From NCBI GenBank assembly GCA_001563805.1, contig LKMK01000007.1, positions 1 through 32,257 on the forward strand: a stretch of DNA of 32,257 nucleotides, written 5' to 3'. The translations under genes were made by a program, and so were the position numbers. The stretch is from Natrialbaceae archaeon B1-Br10_E2g2 (GTDB lineage Archaea; Halobacteriota; Halobacteria; Halobacteriales; Natrialbaceae). Below are positions 15,291-23,082 of this stretch, piece by piece (the stretch's first letter is position 1; the number at the start of each line of letters is the position of its first letter). Under the pieces are notes generated by a model. The model saw only the letters and a list, made by a program, of their open reading frames with translations, ran no database searches and was not told where the DNA came from.

Positions 15291-16649
15291 ATGCAGAACC
15301 CGACGACGATCGACAGACGGACGTTCGTGACGCGAACAGGAGCAGTGGCCGGCGCGCTCGCGCTCGCAGGCTGTGCCGGGACCGACGAAGACGACGCCGA
15401 GACCGACGGGGACGACGACCTCGAGGAGGCGGCCGACGAACCGACGGACGACGTGGAGGCCGTCCCGGAGTTCATCGAGGTCGAGGACCCGCCGGACGCG
15501 GTCTACGTCCCGACCCACCGGGAGGCGATGCGAACCCTCGAGCCCGTCGAGACCGGGCACGTCGCCATCGCGCCGATGCTCTCGTACCCACACCCGTTCT
15601 GGATCGTTGCAGGCGGCGACGAGGAGTCGGTCAGCCGCGAAGAGCCCGAAGAGGCCCGCGGCGTCCACCTGATGTTCACCGTCTGGGATCGCGAGACCGG
15701 CGTGGTCCTCCCGGTCGACGACGGCGCGCAGCTCCGACTCGAGCGCGACGGCGAAGGGGTCGGCTCGCCGCGGTCGCCATGGACGATGATCTCCCAGGAG
15801 ATGGGCTTTCACTTCGGCGACAACGTCACGCTCCCCGAGGACGGAACCTACACCGTCGAGGTCGAGTTGCCGCCACTGTCGACCCGGCTGACCGGCGACC
15901 TCGAAGGCCGACTGGACGAGTCGGTGACCGCGACGTTCGAGTTCGAGTACGACGACGAGTTCCGACAGACGGTCGTCGGCGGCATCGAGTATCTCGACGA
16001 GGACGTCTGGGGTGAGCGAGGGGCGCTCGAGCCGATGGAGCACGGCGATCACGGCAGTGACGACCACGATGGACACGTGGACGACGGACACGACGATCAC
16101 CACGACCACAGTGACGACGACCACGGCCACGATGACCACGACGACGAAGACGATGGGCACGATGGCCATCACGACGACCACGGCCACCACGACGTCCCGT
16201 ACTCCGCGCTCCCGGAGATCGACGACTACCCCGGAACGATCCTCGTCGATCCCGACGCGGGGGCGGCCCCCGACGACACCCGGGACCTCCCGAGCAGCGG
16301 CGAGGCCCGCTTTCTCGCGACGCTGCTCGAGTCGGATCACCGACTCGCCGACGACGAGGGACACTACCTGCTGGTCTCGCCGCGGACGCCGTACAACCGA
16401 GTGCCGCTCGCGGACATGTCGCTGTCGGTGACGATCGACCGCGACGGGACGGTCGTCGACGAGACCACGCTCGAGCAGACGATTGACGGGACCTACGATC
16501 TCCACTACGGGGCCGTTCTGGCGGACGTCGAGGCCGGTGATACGGTGACGGTCGAGATCGAGTCGCCACCACAGGTCGCCCGCCACCAGGGCTACGAGAC
16601 GGCGTTTCTCGAGATGCCACCGGTCGAGTTCCGGGTGCCCGAGGAATGA
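15291..16649 (+). CDS. P19-like (Fe2+ transport) Tat lipoprotein with His-rich linker
   Basis: 452 residues. The Tat signal DRRTFVTRTG is followed by lipobox LALAGC (Cys28) and an acidic spacer. Residues about 60-220 resemble periplasmic P19/Tp34 iron-binding proteins: IAPMLSYPHPFW, VHLMFTVWDRETG, then MGFHFGDNVTLPEDGTYTVE, the counterpart of the H-Y-G-A-N plus GxYxV segment of P19. Residues 251-300 hold 17 histidines among Asp and Gly, a probable metal-collecting linker. The last 145 residues end with a second region of related style (DLHYGAVLADVEAGDTVTVE). The start at 15291 was preferred to a GTG at 15243 because it places the Tat motif normally. The stop overlaps the next start (ATGA). 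I recall such proteins as DUF7350/iron transporter-like. No permease gene is adjacent. Confidence 0.75.
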   Translation: MQNPTTIDRRTFVTRTGAVAGALALAGCAGTDEDDAETDGDDDLEEAADEPTDDVEAVPEFIEVEDPPDAVYVPTHREAMRTLEPVETGHVAIAPMLSYPHPFWIVAGGDEESVSREEPEEARGVHLMFTVWDRETGVVLPVDDGAQLRLERDGEGVGSPRSPWTMISQEMGFHFGDNVTLPEDGTYTVEVELPPLSTRLTGDLEGRLDESVTATFEFEYDDEFRQTVVGGIEYLDEDVWGERGALEPMEHGDHGSDDHDGHVDDGHDDHHDHSDDDHGHDDHDDEDDGHDGHHDDHGHHDVPYSALPEIDDYPGTILVDPDAGAAPDDTRDLPSSGEARFLATLLESDHRLADDEGHYLLVSPRTPYNRVPLADMSLSVTIDRDGTVVDETTLEQTIDGTYDLHYGAVLADVEAGDTVTVEIESPPQVARHQGYETAFLEMPPVEFRVPEE

Positions 16650-17485
16650 CCGGGCTCGTCGACGCGGGACGGGTGCTCGCCGTCTTCGCGGTCGGCTGCC
16701 TGTTCGCCGTTGGACTCGCCGCCGGGCCGGCCGCCGCCGGCGACAACGTCGCGATTTTCGATCTCGAACTCGAGGAAACCGACGCCGAACCGGGCGAGAC
16801 CGTCACGGCCGAAGTGCACTTTTACTCCCACGGCGGCTACGGCGGCGAGGGCGTCGTCGAACTCGAGGGGACAGTCTCCTACGACGCCGATGTCCTCACA
16901 GTCGACGACGTCGAGGCGGGAACGTTCTTCGAGCGCGACGGGGCCGACGCGGACGTCACGATCGACGAGGGGGAGGACGGAACGCTCTCGTTCGAGAAAG
17001 TTCGCGAGCCAGCAGACGAGGGAACGACCGGGGACGAACCCGTTCTGACGGTCACGTTCGCCGTGGCCGACGACGCCGGGCCGGCGAACCCCGAAGTCGA
17101 GCTCGAGGATCACGAGGCGGTCCTCGAAACTGACGTCCCGCAGGCGACGTTCGACCACAGCGACGACACCACGATTGCCGTCGCCGGCGGCGTCGACGAG
17201 CCGGAAGAGGCGAACGACGACGACCTCGAGGGGGTGACGCTCGCGGACGACCATGGAGCCGATGAAACGGCCAACGAGGAGGCCGACGATTCGGACGGCG
17301 CAGACGACGAACCGGCGACGGACGACGACCCCGACTCGAGCGAGGCTGACGAGTCGGCCGGAGCGACCGACGACGGCGACGCCGGCGAGGGAGCGGACGA
17401 CAGCGTCCCCGGGTTCGCCGGGTTCTCGGCGTTCGTCGCACTCGTGGTGTTCCTCGTCTTCTCGTTTGCCAGTCGACGGCGTTGA
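16646..17485 (+). CDS. Cohesin-domain surface protein with PGF-CTERM-like anchor
   Basis: 279 residues. A signal peptide (to about residue 31, AAGPAAAG) precedes a cohesin-like beta sandwich at 33-175, with VAIFDLELEETDAEPGETVTA, VSYDADVLTVDDVEAG and EPVLTVTFAV. A D/E/A/T-rich linker of about 75 residues follows. The C-terminus VPGFAGFSAF...VFSFASRRR matches the PGF-CTERM tripartite pattern (PGF, hydrophobic helix, basic tail), so it should be processed and lipid-anchored by archaeosortase A. It is translationally coupled to the P19-like gene, which suggests the two act together outside the cell, perhaps as a scaffold. No dockerin partner is visible here. Confidence 0.78.
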   Translation: MTGLVDAGRVLAVFAVGCLFAVGLAAGPAAAGDNVAIFDLELEETDAEPGETVTAEVHFYSHGGYGGEGVVELEGTVSYDADVLTVDDVEAGTFFERDGADADVTIDEGEDGTLSFEKVREPADEGTTGDEPVLTVTFAVADDAGPANPEVELEDHEAVLETDVPQATFDHSDDTTIAVAGGVDEPEEANDDDLEGVTLADDHGADETANEEADDSDGADDEPATDDDPDSSEADESAGATDDGDAGEGADDSVPGFAGFSAFVALVVFLVFSFASRRR

Positions 17486-17606
17486 TCGTCTACTCGAGGC
17501 GAACCGACGAGGCGGTCACGGGGGGTCGAATACGGGTGGCGACGAACCGGTATCCCTCGCGGTCAATGCCAACGTTGACACTCCCTCGAGTCGGAGACTC
17601 GAGCAA

Positions 17607-18554
17607 ATGAGCACCGTCGAGGCAGACGTGTCGCGGACGAAGGCGTGGGTGATGGCTGCACGTCCGCAGACGCTCCCTGCGGCCGCCGCGCCGGTGATCG
17701 TCGGCACGGCGCTTGCGATCCACGAGGGCGTCTTCGCGCCGTTGCCGGCGCTGTTCGCGTTCGTCGGCGCCGCGTTGATTCAGGTTGGGACGAACTTCGC
17801 GAACGATTACTACGACGCGATCAAGGGGGCAGACACCGACGACCGGGAGGGATTTACCCGCGTCACGCAGTCGGGACTCATCCCGCCCGAGCGGGTGAAA
17901 CAGGCGACGATCGTCACGTTCGCGCTGGCGATCCTCTCGGGAACGTATCTCGTCTACGTCGGTGGCCTGCCGATCCTCGTGATCGGACTCGTCAGCGTCC
18001 TCTGTGGGTGGGCCTACACGGGCGGGCCGTACCCCCTCGGCTACCACGGCCTCGGTGACCTGTTCGTCTTCGTCTTCTTCGGGATCGTCGCCGTGATGGG
18101 GACGTTCTACGTGCAGGCCGCGGCCGTCGCTCCCGTCGGCGCGTTCCCGGCGACGATTCCTCCAGGAACCGTCACGCTGGAGGCCTTCCTCGCCAGTCTG
18201 CCGATCGCGGCCATCTCGACGGCGATCATCGTCGTGAACAACGTCCGAGATAAGGAGACCGACGAGGTGGCCGGCAAGCGGACGCTCGCGGTTCGACTGG
18301 GGTATCGCTGGAGCCGCGTCGAGTACGTTGCACTGTTCGCACTCGCGTATCTCGTCCCCGTCTGGCTCTGGCTCGCCGAAGGGTTCGGCCTCGGCGTGCT
18401 AGCACCCATCGTCACCGTTCCGTACGCCGCTGTCCTCGCTCGAACGCTCTGTACGCGAACCGACGGCGACGCCCTCAACCCGGCGCTCGAGGGCACCGGC
18501 AAACTGCTCGCGATGTACGCGGTCCTCTTCGCCGCCGGAGTCGTGATCGTATGA
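17607..18554 (+). CDS. menA: 1,4-dihydroxy-2-naphthoate polyprenyltransferase (MenA)
   Basis: Integral-membrane UbiA-family prenyltransferase that attaches the polyprenyl chain to DHNA, giving demethylmenaquinone. 315 residues with about eight to nine hydrophobic helices. The two Asp-rich motifs are present: NFANDYYDAIKGADT (63-77) and NNVRDKETDEVAGKRT in the second half, with KRTLAVRLG after it. The ATG at 17607 gives the family start (MSTVEADVSRTKAWVMAARPQ); longer frames upstream run antisense-like. It opens the menA-menC-menE run, with its stop overlapping the menC start (ATGA). It follows the cohesin gene by 121 bases. Confidence 0.94.
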   Translation: MSTVEADVSRTKAWVMAARPQTLPAAAAPVIVGTALAIHEGVFAPLPALFAFVGAALIQVGTNFANDYYDAIKGADTDDREGFTRVTQSGLIPPERVKQATIVTFALAILSGTYLVYVGGLPILVIGLVSVLCGWAYTGGPYPLGYHGLGDLFVFVFFGIVAVMGTFYVQAAAVAPVGAFPATIPPGTVTLEAFLASLPIAAISTAIIVVNNVRDKETDEVAGKRTLAVRLGYRWSRVEYVALFALAYLVPVWLWLAEGFGLGVLAPIVTVPYAAVLARTLCTRTDGDALNPALEGTGKLLAMYAVLFAAGVVIV

Positions 18555-19636
18555 CCGCGACGACGACCGAAGCGTTACGGCTCGAGTACCGGCCGTTTTC
18601 CGTGGGACTCGAGCGCCCACTTGGGACGGCCCATGGGACGATCGAGAGCCGCGACGGCTTTCTGGTACGGATCGTCGAGGCGACGGCCGACGGGGCTGGG
18701 GGCGACCCGACGGCCGGGTTCGGGGAAGCGACGCCGCTTCCCGGCTGGACCGAATCCTCTGCCGACTGTGAGGCGGCACTCGAGCGGGCGAAAACGTCGT
18801 TGCGGACGGGCGGGCCGGAAGCCGCACTCGAGGCCGTCGACGGACAGGTCGCAGCCAGACACGGGGTCACCCTCGCGCTTGCAGATTTCCAGGCGACCAG
18901 GACCGCGACCCCGTTGTACCGGTATCTCGGACAGGGGCCGATGATCGCCCGCATCCCGGTGAACGCGACGATCGGCGACGGCACTCCCACCGACACTGCG
19001 GCCGACGCCGCCCGGGCCGTGAGAAGCGGTTTTTCCTGTTGCAAAATCAAAGTCGGGGCCCGGTCCGTCACCGAAGACGTTGCCCGCGTCCGCCGAGTCC
19101 GGGAGGCCGTCGGCCCGGACGTCGAACTCCGGGTCGACGCCAACGAGTCGTGGACCTACGACGACGCAGCGAGTGCGATCGAATCGCTCGCCGACCTCGA
19201 GGTCTCGCTGCTCGAACAGCCCCTCCCCGCGGGGGCGCTCGAGGGCCACGCCGCGCTCCGGGGCAACGGCGTTCGGATCGCACTCGACGAGGGACTGCTC
19301 GAACACGGCGTCGACGCGATCTGTCACGCCGGCGCCGCGGACGCCGTCGTCCTGAAGCCGATGGCCCTCGGCGGGGTCGACGTCGCCCGTCGGGTCGCCG
19401 CCTGGGTGACCGAACTCGGGGTGGCGCCGATCGTGACGACGACGATCGACGCTGTGGTCGCCCGAACCGGGGCCGTCCACCTCGCGGCGGCGATCCCCGA
19501 CGTTCCTGCCTGCGGGGTCGCGACCGCCGACCTGCTCGCGGAGGATCTCGGGCGCGATCCCGTCCTCCTCGAGAACGGCTCGGCCGTCGTCCCGCAGGCG
19601 AAAGGGCTCGGCGTCGAGGGGGTGTGGCAGGAGTGA
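18551..19636 (+). CDS. menC: o-Succinylbenzoate synthase (MenC)
   Basis: Enolase-superfamily enzyme that dehydrates SHCHC to o-succinylbenzoate. 361 residues. All catalytic landmarks are visible: the KxK motif in CCKIKVG (Lys165, Lys167), metal ligands Asp197 in VDANESW, Glu222 in LLEQPL and Asp246 in IALDEGL, and the second-side lysine Lys269 in VVLKPMALGG. The N-terminal capping domain begins LEYRPFSVGLERPL. It overlaps menA by 4 bases at its start and menE by 3 bases at its end. MenH, which makes its substrate, is not in the window. Confidence 0.94.
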   Translation: MTATTTEALRLEYRPFSVGLERPLGTAHGTIESRDGFLVRIVEATADGAGGDPTAGFGEATPLPGWTESSADCEAALERAKTSLRTGGPEAALEAVDGQVAARHGVTLALADFQATRTATPLYRYLGQGPMIARIPVNATIGDGTPTDTAADAARAVRSGFSCCKIKVGARSVTEDVARVRRVREAVGPDVELRVDANESWTYDDAASAIESLADLEVSLLEQPLPAGALEGHAALRGNGVRIALDEGLLEHGVDAICHAGAADAVVLKPMALGGVDVARRVAAWVTELGVAPIVTTTIDAVVARTGAVHLAAAIPDVPACGVATADLLAEDLGRDPVLLENGSAVVPQAKGLGVEGVWQE

Positions 19637-21219
19637 CGCCGACGGACTGGCCGACGCGCGATCTCCTCGCCCACCGCGTCGCGTCGACGCCCCAGCGAAC
19701 GGCTCTGGTCGACGTCGCGACCGACGAGTCGTGGTCGTACCGGGAGTTCGACGCCCGCGTCGACGCCGTCGCCAGCAGGCTCGAGGCCGCCGACCTCGGC
19801 CGGGGTGACCGCATCGGGATCCTGATGGACACCCGACCGGCGTTCGCCGTCGTCGTACTCGCGGCGATGCGACTGGGCGCGACCGTCGTCCCGCTGAACG
19901 TCCGCGAGACGACGCGGGAACTCGCCTCGAAGGCCGACCGGACCGAACTCGCCCTCGTCGTCTGTGCAGACGATACCGAGGCCGCCGCCCTCGAGGTGGC
20001 CGACGCGGTAGCCGCCCGGGCGGCCTCGGTTGACGACCCCGACGTGACTCGCTGTCGATCGCTGTCGACCGCTCCCGGCGACGCCCCCGCCGTCGATCCC
20101 GTCCCGCTCGAGCGCGACACTGACGCGGTAATCATGTTCACCTCGGGGACCGCCGGCGAGCCCAAAGGCGTTCGCCTGACGGTCGGCAACCTGGTCGCCA
20201 GCGCGACCGCCTCGGCGTTCCGACTCGGCATCGATCCCGACGACCGGTGGCTCTGCTGTCTCCCGATGTACCACATGGGCGGGCTCGCTCCCGTACTCCG
20301 GTCGATCCTCTACGGGACGACCGTCGTCGTCCAGCGTGCGTTCGATCCGGCGGAGACGGCCCGCGTCGTCGACGACTACGACGTCTCCGGCGTCTCGCTC
20401 GTCCCGACGATGCTCGACCGGCTACTCGGGGCCGGTTGGCAGCCCCCCGAGTCGCTGCGCTTCGTCCTCCTGGGTGGCGCACCGGCCTCGAGCGACCTGC
20501 TCGAGCGCTGTCACGCGGCAGCCGTTCCCGTTTACCCGACCTACGGGATGACCGAGACGGCCTCGCAGGTCGCAACGGCGACGCCCGAAGAGACGCGGAC
20601 GCACCCGGAGACGGTCGGCCAGCCGCTCGCGTTCACGGACGTATCGATCGTCGATGACGATGGCTCGCCGGTCGAGTCGGGTGAGCTCGGCGAACTGGTC
20701 GTCTCTGGGCCGACGGTGACGCCGGGGTACCTCGAGTCCGATCACACCGAGGCGGCGGTTTCCGACCGGGGACTCCGGACGGGCGATATCGGACACCGCG
20801 ACGAGGACGGTCGCCTCTGGATCTCGAATCGCCGTAGCGACCGTATCGTCACGGGCGGCGAAAACGTCGACCCCGGTGAGGTGATCGACGCGCTGTGTAC
20901 ACACCCTCGCGTCGAGGCCGCGGCAGTCGTCGGCCTTCCCGACGAGGAGTGGGGCGAGCGCGTCGCCGCGCTCGTCGTTCCGGACTCGAGCACCGAGGTC
21001 GAGGGAGTGGACACGGACGGCCTCGAGGGCGAGGACGCAAACGGCCTCGAATTCGCGTCCGTCCTCGAGCACTGCGACGATCGGCTCGCCGGGTTCAAGC
21101 ATCCGAAGACGGTCGCCATCACTGACGCCCTCCCCCGGACGGCGTCGGGAACCGTCGATCGGGAGGCGGCGCGAACTTTCCTGTGTGAGCGAGGGATCGA
21201 CGTGACCGACGTGACGTAG
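19633..21219 (+). CDS. menE: o-Succinylbenzoate-CoA ligase (MenE), A10 lysine replaced by threonine
   Basis: Acyl-adenylate-forming ligase that makes OSB-CoA for MenB. 528 residues from a GTG at 19633 that overlaps the menC stop (GTGA); another GTG at 19624 would add three residues. ANL-family motifs are present: MFTSGTAGEPKGV (168-180), PTYGMTETASQ (302-312), TGDIGHRDEDGRL (383-395) and RRSDRIVTGGENVDPGEV (400-417). In motif A10 the universally important lysine of PRTASGK is Thr507 (PRTASGTVDR), codon ACC at 21151-21153. Adenylation may therefore depend on another residue. An acidic insertion (VEGVDTDGLEGEDANGLE) lies shortly before A10. Function is assigned from the men context and overall similarity. 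Confidence 0.9.
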   Translation: MTPTDWPTRDLLAHRVASTPQRTALVDVATDESWSYREFDARVDAVASRLEAADLGRGDRIGILMDTRPAFAVVVLAAMRLGATVVPLNVRETTRELASKADRTELALVVCADDTEAAALEVADAVAARAASVDDPDVTRCRSLSTAPGDAPAVDPVPLERDTDAVIMFTSGTAGEPKGVRLTVGNLVASATASAFRLGIDPDDRWLCCLPMYHMGGLAPVLRSILYGTTVVVQRAFDPAETARVVDDYDVSGVSLVPTMLDRLLGAGWQPPESLRFVLLGGAPASSDLLERCHAAAVPVYPTYGMTETASQVATATPEETRTHPETVGQPLAFTDVSIVDDDGSPVESGELGELVVSGPTVTPGYLESDHTEAAVSDRGLRTGDIGHRDEDGRLWISNRRSDRIVTGGENVDPGEVIDALCTHPRVEAAAVVGLPDEEWGERVAALVVPDSSTEVEGVDTDGLEGEDANGLEFASVLEHCDDRLAGFKHPKTVAITDALPRTASGTVDREAARTFLCERGIDVTDVT

Positions 21220-21262
21220 CCGACACCCGACGCAGACGAGACGTCCGGCAAGGTGAGCCGAA

Positions 21263-21268
21263 GTTAAG
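21263..21268 (+). promoter_or_regulatory. TATA-like element of the NRDE gene
   Basis: GTTAAG centred 28 bases before the GTG at 21293; leaderless spacing. Confidence 0.45.
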
Positions 21269-21292
21269 ACGATCGCGTCCCTACAGCCGGCC

Positions 21293-22066
21293 GTGTGCAC
21301 GCTTGCTCTCGCCTGGCAGGTCTTCGAGGACGCGCCGGTCGCCGTCGCCGCGAACCGCGACGAATCGCTCGAGCGTGCCTCCCGGCCACCGGGAATATAC
21401 CGGGAGGAGCCGCTCGTCGTCGCGCCGCGTGACGCTGCGGCGGGTGGCACCTGGATCGGCGTCAACGAGCACGGCGTCTTCGTCGGCATCACGAACAAGT
21501 GGAACGACGCGGACCTCGCTGGCGAGCGTTCGAGAGGGCTACTCGTTGCTGACGTCCTCGAGGCGGTGTCCGCTGCCGACGCGGCCGACGTCGTCGAGAC
21601 GGAGACGGCGACCACCGAATACGAGGGGTTCTATCTGGTCATCGCGGACGCGAGCGAGGCGTTTTGCTACGAGTGGAACGGCGAACTCGGACGGATCGAC
21701 TTCGAGCCCGGCGTCCACGTCGTCGTCAACGCCGCTGTGGACGAGACGGTCGATCCGCCGGCGACCCGGATCGACGCCGCTCGAACACAGGCACAAAACG
21801 GGCGCGCGGTTCGACGGGCGCTCGTCCCGGCCGGAGACGAGACGCTCGAGGAGTGGCTCGAGCGCGCCGGCGGCGTCCTGGGCGACCACGAGCACGGCGT
21901 CTGTATCCACCGGGACGGGTACGGCACGCGCTCGTCGTCGCTGATTGCCACCGGCGAGGCGAGCACATATCGGTTCGCACCGGGGCCACCGTGTCGCACC
22001 TCCTACGACCCGGTTGCCGTCGCGGACCGACTCGCTGCCGAGGGGGACGTCGAAGGCCACATTTAA
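21293..22066 (+). CDS. NRDE/TANGO2-family protein
   Basis: 257 residues from a GTG start immediately followed by a Cys codon. The family has a conserved N-terminal Met-Cys (MCTLALAW), which supports this start, and the name motif ANRDES is at residues 20-25. Other family segments are GGTWIGVNEHGVFVGITNKW (50-69), RSRGLLVADVL and SSSLIATGEASTYRFAPGPPC near the C-terminus. The fold is Ntn-hydrolase-like; TANGO2 has been linked to haem and lipid metabolism in eukaryotes, but the archaeal role is unknown. It sits 73 bases after menE with its own TATA-like element. Its stop codon lies inside the TATA box of the next gene. Confidence 0.88.
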   Translation: MCTLALAWQVFEDAPVAVAANRDESLERASRPPGIYREEPLVVAPRDAAAGGTWIGVNEHGVFVGITNKWNDADLAGERSRGLLVADVLEAVSAADAADVVETETATTEYEGFYLVIADASEAFCYEWNGELGRIDFEPGVHVVVNAAVDETVDPPATRIDAARTQAQNGRAVRRALVPAGDETLEEWLERAGGVLGDHEHGVCIHRDGYGTRSSSLIATGEASTYRFAPGPPCRTSYDPVAVADRLAAEGDVEGHI

Positions 22067-22067
22067 G
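22061..22067 (+). promoter_or_regulatory. TATA box overlapping the NRDE stop codon
   Basis: ATTTAAG; the TAA stop of the preceding gene is inside it. It is centred 28 bases before the ATG at 22092, not before the regulator's own start, so the transcript should begin at the short upstream ORF. Confidence 0.55.
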
Positions 22068-22091
22068 CAGCTTCCGGTACCTCGTTGTGGT

Positions 22092-22142
22092 ATGGACGGA
22101 CTCCTGCCTGTCGCGCCGAGCATGGAGGGGTGGTCACGGTGA
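22092..22142 (+). CDS. 16-codon leaderless upstream ORF coupled to the regulator
   Basis: The frame reads MDGLLPVAPSMEGWSR and a stop. Its ATG is exactly 28 bases from the TATA box centre, as for a leaderless start, and its TGA stop overlaps the GTG start of the following winged-helix gene (GTGA, 22139-22142). A GGAGGGG Shine-Dalgarno-like run inside it (22124-22130) lies 8 bases before that GTG. The arrangement suggests translational coupling or attenuation. Alternatively it is the true N-terminus of the regulator joined by a frameshift, or a sequencing error split the gene. Confidence 0.45.
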   Translation: MDGLLPVAPSMEGWSR

Positions 22143-22489
22143 GCATCTCCGCACTCGAGGCGGAACTCTCCGAAGACGAACGCGCTGGCCTCGAACTCGT
22201 TCGCGAGACCGGTGGCATCCACCAGAGCGACTTCTGGAAGGAACTCGACGTCTCCTCGCGAAAGGGGAGTCGGATCGTCGAGTCGCTCGTCGAGAACGAC
22301 CTCGTCGACCGCGAGGAGACGGTGTACGCCGGACACAACACCTATTACATCACGCCGACGGCGCGTGACCTCGATTTCACCCTGTTGATGGCCGGCGACA
22401 TGCTCTCGCCGTTTATCGGCGAGGAGGAGGTTGACCCCAACAGCGACGCCTTCTCGCAGTGGATCATGAACCTCGCCTATCAGGAGTAA
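22139..22489 (+). CDS. Winged-helix transcriptional regulator
   Basis: 116 residues from a GTG start. The DNA-binding domain covers residues 8-75: helix ELSEDERAGLELVRETGG, the turn IHQSDFWKELDVSSRKGSR and recognition helix IVESLVENDLVDRE, then the wing VYAGHNTYYITPTARD. This is the MarR/Lrs14-like style common in haloarchaea. The rest is a short helical tail (SDAFSQWIMNLAYQE) likely used for dimerisation. GGAGGGG eight bases upstream decides the start. Its translation is probably coupled to the upstream 16-codon ORF. Target genes unknown. Confidence 0.85.
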   Translation: MSISALEAELSEDERAGLELVRETGGIHQSDFWKELDVSSRKGSRIVESLVENDLVDREETVYAGHNTYYITPTARDLDFTLLMAGDMLSPFIGEEEVDPNSDAFSQWIMNLAYQE

Positions 22490-22597
22490 TCTCCTGGGTC
22501 GAGTTCGAACGGACGGAGAGCCGCGGACGGTTCCCGGTTTCTTTCGACGACTACAGAGACGCCACGCGACCGACGTGGAGATGCGATCCGTGCAGCG

Positions 22598-23002
22598 TTA
22601 GTCGTACCGGATAGGCTGCTCGATGCGGACGAACGGCTGTCGGTCGCGCTCGGGGGTGCCGTCGATGGCTTCGACGATCCGGCGGTGGACCGCTCGAGCG
22701 GCCCGGTTCTCGTCGGCAGCCAGGTTGTGTTCACGCTGGAGCTCACTCCAGAGGTCACGCTCGAGCCAGCACAGCGTCTCGCGGTCCGACTCGAAAACCA
22801 GATCGCCGGCGTCGGCGAGGTCGTCCGCCATCAGCCGATGACTCGAGAGCTGCACTCTGGCGAGGACGGCAACGAGCTGGCGTTTCGAAACCGGCGCATC
22901 GAGAGCGACGTCGTCGAGTGTCTCACCGAAGTACGCCTCGACGAGATCACAGGCTCGCGAGAACTCGCCGAACGTGACCTCCGTACCTCTTGTGAGTATC
23001 AT
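22598..23002 (-). CDS. Hypothetical protein, mostly helical
   Basis: 134 residues beginning MILTRGTEVTFGEFSRACD. The body is a run of amphipathic helices (SRACDLVEAYFGETLDDVALD, KRQLVAVLARVQLSSHRLMADDLAD, CWLERDLWSELQREHNLAADENRAARAVHRRIVEAID) with an acidic haloarchaeal composition and no signal peptide or membrane segment. I do not recognise a family. It lies 80 bases downstream of gatA on the same strand and faces the regulator gene with 108 bases between stops; that gap shows no gene. Confidence 0.7.
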   Translation of the reverse strand: MILTRGTEVTFGEFSRACDLVEAYFGETLDDVALDAPVSKRQLVAVLARVQLSSHRLMADDLADAGDLVFESDRETLCWLERDLWSELQREHNLAADENRAARAVHRRIVEAIDGTPERDRQPFVRIEQPIRYD

Positions 23003-23082
23003 TGGATCGCGGGACTGTATACCGAATCAACCACTATCGCGATCAAAAACGTAACGGCAGTTTCCCGGACGTCCTCCGCGAG

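Noticed and set aside
16041-16190. Repetitive GAC/CAC-rich DNA as a possible repeat array
   Set aside because: It is in frame inside the P19-like gene and encodes the His/Asp-rich linker, so the repetition reflects codon content rather than a separate repeat element or CRISPR.
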